DNA from: Candidatus Thalassarchaeaceae archaeon
GTDB lineage: Archaea > Thermoplasmatota > Poseidoniia > Poseidoniales > Thalassarchaeaceae
NCBI GenBank assembly: GCA_029250565.1
Contig: JAQXFA010000129.1
Span: forward strand, 1-7,587
Direction of reading: 5' to 3'
DNA length: 7,587 bases
Below are positions 4,879 through 7,587 of this stretch, in pieces. The first letter of the stretch is position 1; every line of letters begins with the position of its first letter. The position numbers were made by a program, and so were the translations under genes. Below the pieces are notes generated by a model. That model did no database searches. It was given only the letters and a program-made list of their open reading frames with translations, and had not been told where the DNA came from.

Positions 4879-6033
4879 ATGCAGAGCCTACCGCTGGCCA
4901 TTTGCTCCATCAACGATGATGAATCAGATGCTGATTCCGAACTTACTCGTCAACGGATTTTGTCAGCAAAACAGCAACTTGGGAACAAAGTGATGATTTT
5001 AGGACATCACTATCAACGTGATTCAATCGTTGAACATGCTGATGAAACGGGGGATTCATTCCTTCTAGCGAGAAAAGCCGCTGACTCCAAGGCTGAATAC
5101 ATAGTATTCTGTGGAGTTCATTTCATGGCTGAATCGGCTGACATCCTGACTTCAAACAAGCAAAAAGTTGTGATGCCAAATGTCAGAGCAGGATGTTCAA
5201 TGGCAGACATGGCTGATTTACCAGATGTTGAGGCATGTTGGAATGAACTCCTCAATGAATGTCAACTTGATGACCCTGCAACCCGTGAAAACCCGGACAG
5301 CCCGGCTGGTAAAGGAGAAGCATTCCTAGTACCTGTTACTTACATGAATTCAAGCGCTGATCTCAAAGCCTTTGTGGGATATCATGGCGGAGTTGTTTGT
5401 ACCTCCTCAAATGCTGCTGGAGTCCTAGAATGGGCTCTAGAACGAGCCGGTGAAAATGGTAAAGTTCTGTTCTTCCCTGACCAACATTTGGGCCGTAATA
5501 CTGCATTAGCAATGGGTTACCAAGAGGAAGATATGGCGGTTTGGAATCCGATGGCCCAACCTGATTGGAATGATTTGAATACCTCTAAGTTCGTACTCTG
5601 GCATGGTTACTGCTCGGTTCACCAACGATTCACTGTTGAGCAAATTGATAATCTGCGAAAAGAGAATCCTGATGCATTGGTTATCGCTCACCCTGAATGT
5701 GAGCGAGCAGTGGTTGATGCTGCAGATGCATCCGGTTCAACTGAAATGATACGCCGCTTCGTTGCTGATGCACCAAGTGGTGCCGTAATTGGTGTTGGCA
5801 CTGAAATCCACCTTGTCAAGAGATTGGACGCACAATACCCTGACAAAACAGTAGTCTGCTTAGACCCTGGTGTATGTCCTTGCTCAACTATGTACATGAT
5901 TCATCCTGCGTTTTTGGCTGATGTTCTTGAGTCACTTGTAGCTGGAGAAGTAATCAATCAAATTACCGTCCCCGAGCAAATTACTGATGATGCTATCTTG
6001 GCTCTCAATCGCATGCTTTCAATTACCAATTGA
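4879..6033 (+). CDS. nadA: Quinolinate synthase NadA
   Basis: This 384-residue cytoplasmic iron-sulfur enzyme condenses iminoaspartate with dihydroxyacetone phosphate to quinolinate in de novo NAD synthesis. Conserved segments are LGHHYQRD (41-48), VFCGVHFMAESAD (76-88), RAGCSMADMADLPD, TSSNA, PDQHLGRNTA and HPECERAVVDAAD. The likely [4Fe-4S] ligands are Cys78, Cys245 (in WHGYCSVHQRF) and a Cys of CPC at 333-335, the spacing of the longer Bacillus-type NadA, not the E. coli type. About 15 extra residues (around PATRENPDSPAGKG) sit in the middle. The start is firm: an in-frame TGA directly precedes ATG 4879, and no other in-frame ATG occurs until codon 39. A weak purine-rich GGAAGTGG lies just ahead. 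No nadB or nadC is in view. It is divergent from bud32 and convergent with the downstream gene, so probably transcribed alone. Confidence 0.98.
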   Translation: MQSLPLAICSINDDESDADSELTRQRILSAKQQLGNKVMILGHHYQRDSIVEHADETGDSFLLARKAADSKAEYIVFCGVHFMAESADILTSNKQKVVMPNVRAGCSMADMADLPDVEACWNELLNECQLDDPATRENPDSPAGKGEAFLVPVTYMNSSADLKAFVGYHGGVVCTSSNAAGVLEWALERAGENGKVLFFPDQHLGRNTALAMGYQEEDMAVWNPMAQPDWNDLNTSKFVLWHGYCSVHQRFTVEQIDNLRKENPDALVIAHPECERAVVDAADASGSTEMIRRFVADAPSGAVIGVGTEIHLVKRLDAQYPDKTVVCLDPGVCPCSTMYMIHPAFLADVLESLVAGEVINQITVPEQITDDAILALNRMLSITN

Positions 6034-6038
6034 ATGCA
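6014..6038. repeat. Imperfect inverted repeat at the nadA stop codon
   Basis: TTCAATT (6018-6024), ACC, AATTGAA (6028-6034) form 7-base perfect arms, and after one T/T mismatch the pairing resumes for 3 more bases (TGC with GCA). The right arm contains the nadA TGA stop. It lies between converging genes and may help end the nadA message. No T-run follows on the plus strand, so a terminator call would be weak. Confidence 0.35.
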
Positions 6039-6054
6039 AGTACCAGTTGAGGAA

Positions 6055-7587
6055 TCACTCTTCTTCATCTATTGAATCTATGTTTTCCCTTTGTCTTTGA
6101 ATCATCCATATAGATAACAATGGAATCAAAGCAATAATTGCTATTTGTAATGTTAGTGATGAGTATGGCTCAAAAGTTTCCTCAAGACTGTAGATTATCA
6201 CCTCTGGTGGTTCTTCACCCCCACTATCTTGTAGCCAAGCAATGTACCCTTCCATCACCTGTGGTGAAGTTTGGTTAAACTCGTCCTCAGTGTGAAGTTG
6301 GTATGAATGGTTTTCAGAAATAATATGATATTTGACATCCCAATCTAATTCTGCATCATTTGGGTCCATTGAATTGAGTCCCCACTTATGTTGCCAAGCA
6401 ACCACACCATGACCAATTGATGGGTTTGCAACAGGGAAAAGTGGATCGCCAATAATTCGTTGCTCACCCGTGTCAAGATTTACCATCACTAAACGACTGA
6501 CTGCTGATAAATTAACTTCAGCTACTAGGTAATTTTTGTCAAATGAAATTCCAGTAATGCTCGCGTTTACGTAGTCAACTACGGTGCCAGTGAGTGCTAA
6601 CACTTGCTCATCCTTTGCTGAATCAACAGTTACATTGACTTCAACCGATAGACTATTTTGTACACCATCTAGTGAGAGGGTATTAGCAATCATTGGTGAA
6701 CTCTCTGTCACCCACGCTAAACTATTCCCCTCCCCATCAATGAGAATTACATCATCATCAGGAATTGATGTAAACACCTCGTATGGGGCGGTGCTTTGCA
6801 AGTCGATGACCACACCATCATCAATCGCGAATAACTTGGCTTGCTTATCATTCGAATCATCAAGAAGAGCGAGGTCTGTGTAAAGCGGGCCGGTCGTCCT
6901 CCCAACCCCATTCAAGTCTTGATTTGAAAACTCGAGTGTGATTATTCGATATCCTTGCCAAACAATAGCATGATTCTCTGAGATGAGAACTTCTGTAGAG
7001 GCATTAATCACACCCCATTGAGATTGGTTACCATCTTCGTTTAAATCTAGATTGTTGTGGTAGGTCTTATCATTTTCAATATCAATAATGACTGCACTCA
7101 AGTTACCATTTTCGTCTGCATCAAGAGCCACCAACCATCCATCTGCACCTGCAGCCGCTTCTGGATAGGTTACTCCCTCCGCGGGGAAATCTTGGTGGGT
7201 TGCGTCATACAACAACACCCCCCCAGTAGTTGCTAACAGCAACATCACAGCAGTTCCTGTTTGTGCTGTTGATGGCGTTTTCAACCAGTTTATTGACCTA
7301 GACATCCAACCAGATAGTACCAGTTTCGGATTGTTGAAATCTGCTAACAACCATGCAAGTCGGGCATTGAAAGTTCTCTCATCAAGCCTATACCACAGCC
7401 AAGCGTGATACTTATCTGCTAAGTTAACCGCCAAGAAAGATACAATAATTCCACCAACGATGTCAACAAACCAGTGAATACCAAGATAGATGATTGTAAA
7501 TGCAGTAACCACGATATATACACCAACGAAATTCCGGTATTTTCTCCATCTTTCATCGTGGTCCCAGCGGTGTAGTCCTAACCATAC
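6055..7587 (-). CDS. PAP2-type membrane phosphatase fused to a large beta-propeller-like ectodomain (N-terminus beyond window)
   Basis: The frame runs 510 residues in from the right edge without a start I trust; GTG 7512 lies inside the membrane domain, so the gene begins outside. Counting from the edge, YLGIHWFVDIVGG (34-46) matches the third PAP2 motif (His38 and Asp42, catalytic His and its partner) as in lipid phosphatases and Aur1-like transferases. The first two motifs would lie upstream. Membrane segments fit at about 20-36, 43-57 and 110-127. Residues 130-475 are an acidic, strand-rich region without cysteines. Its units resemble TolB-like propeller blades, e.g. IGHGVVAWQHKW and SPQVMEGYIAWLQD, with Asp/Asn-Gly loops (DADENGN, DLNEDGN) that may bind calcium. 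A last helix (478-496) and tail RQRENIDSIDEEE close the protein. It probably acts on a lipid phosphate at the cell surface; the ectodomain's role is unknown. Confidence 0.82.
   Translation of the reverse strand, partial: VWLGLHRWDHDERWRKYRNFVGVYIVVTAFTIIYLGIHWFVDIVGGIIVSFLAVNLADKYHAWLWYRLDERTFNARLAWLLADFNNPKLVLSGWMSRSINWLKTPSTAQTGTAVMLLLATTGGVLLYDATHQDFPAEGVTYPEAAAGADGWLVALDADENGNLSAVIIDIENDKTYHNNLDLNEDGNQSQWGVINASTEVLISENHAIVWQGYRIITLEFSNQDLNGVGRTTGPLYTDLALLDDSNDKQAKLFAIDDGVVIDLQSTAPYEVFTSIPDDDVILIDGEGNSLAWVTESSPMIANTLSLDGVQNSLSVEVNVTVDSAKDEQVLALTGTVVDYVNASITGISFDKNYLVAEVNLSAVSRLVMVNLDTGEQRIIGDPLFPVANPSIGHGVVAWQHKWGLNSMDPNDAELDWDVKYHIISENHSYQLHTEDEFNQTSPQVMEGYIAWLQDSGGEEPPEVIIYSLEETFEPYSSLTLQIAIIALIPLLSIWMIQRQRENIDSIDEEE

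Noticed and set aside
7510..7512. GTG 7512 as the start of the PAP2 fusion gene
   Set aside because: The frame stays open to the window edge with coding-like sequence (a Trp/Arg/Asp-rich loop before a membrane helix), and the PAP2 domain would lack its first motifs.
1..7587. CRISPR array, insertion sequence, tRNA, rRNA or defence gene cluster
   Set aside because: No regularly spaced direct repeats, transposase motifs, cloverleaf sequences or defence-family motifs were seen on either strand.

Overview
The window looks like a piece of a marine euryarchaeal chromosome, most likely Marine Group II (Candidatus Poseidoniales) or a near relative. The reasons are a stand-alone Bud32 kinase of the archaeal KEOPS complex, anti-Shine-Dalgarno matches such as GGTGAT and GGAGG before several starts, GTG and TTG starts, tightly packed genes, acidic proteins and a cell-surface protein fused to a membrane phosphatase. 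The lineage is an inference from gene content and style; no rRNA or other marker is present.

Layout. From 3667 down to 1 runs a minus-strand array, probably one transcript: an XTP/dITP pyrophosphatase (rdgB/HAM1 family, 3667-3056), an unrecognised membrane-anchored charged protein (3004-2150), an enoyl-CoA hydratase (2145-1312), an ABC exporter ATPase (1296-526) and its permease (523 to beyond the left edge). Gaps within the last four genes are 2 to 15 bases, and three of their starts carry good Shine-Dalgarno matches. Next comes crcB (fluoride channel) on the plus strand at 3727-4113, then bud32 on the minus strand (4787-4119), which converges on crcB with 5 bases between the stops. nadA (quinolinate synthase) runs plus from 4879 to 6033, divergent from bud32. 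It converges on a minus-strand gene (6055 to beyond the right edge) that joins the tail of a PAP2-type lipid phosphatase domain to a large acidic ectodomain that appears to be a beta-propeller.

How the genes fit together. Most are housekeeping: nucleotide-pool cleaning (RdgB), the kinase of tRNA t6A synthesis (Bud32), NAD biosynthesis (NadA), fluoride export (CrcB) and acyl-CoA chemistry. The ABC ATPase and permease form one exporter of unknown substrate. In many archaea kae1, bud32 and rdgB are neighbours or fused; here bud32 and rdgB are separated by crcB and no kae1 is visible.

I see no CRISPR array, transposon, tRNA, rRNA or clear defence system. The least-explained items are the charged membrane protein at 2150-3004, which has a 15-residue internal repeat and a polyproline tail; the PAP2-ectodomain fusion; the GC-rich divergent spacer between bud32 and nadA; and short perfect palindromes at gene boundaries. 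No gap between genes exceeds 100 bases.
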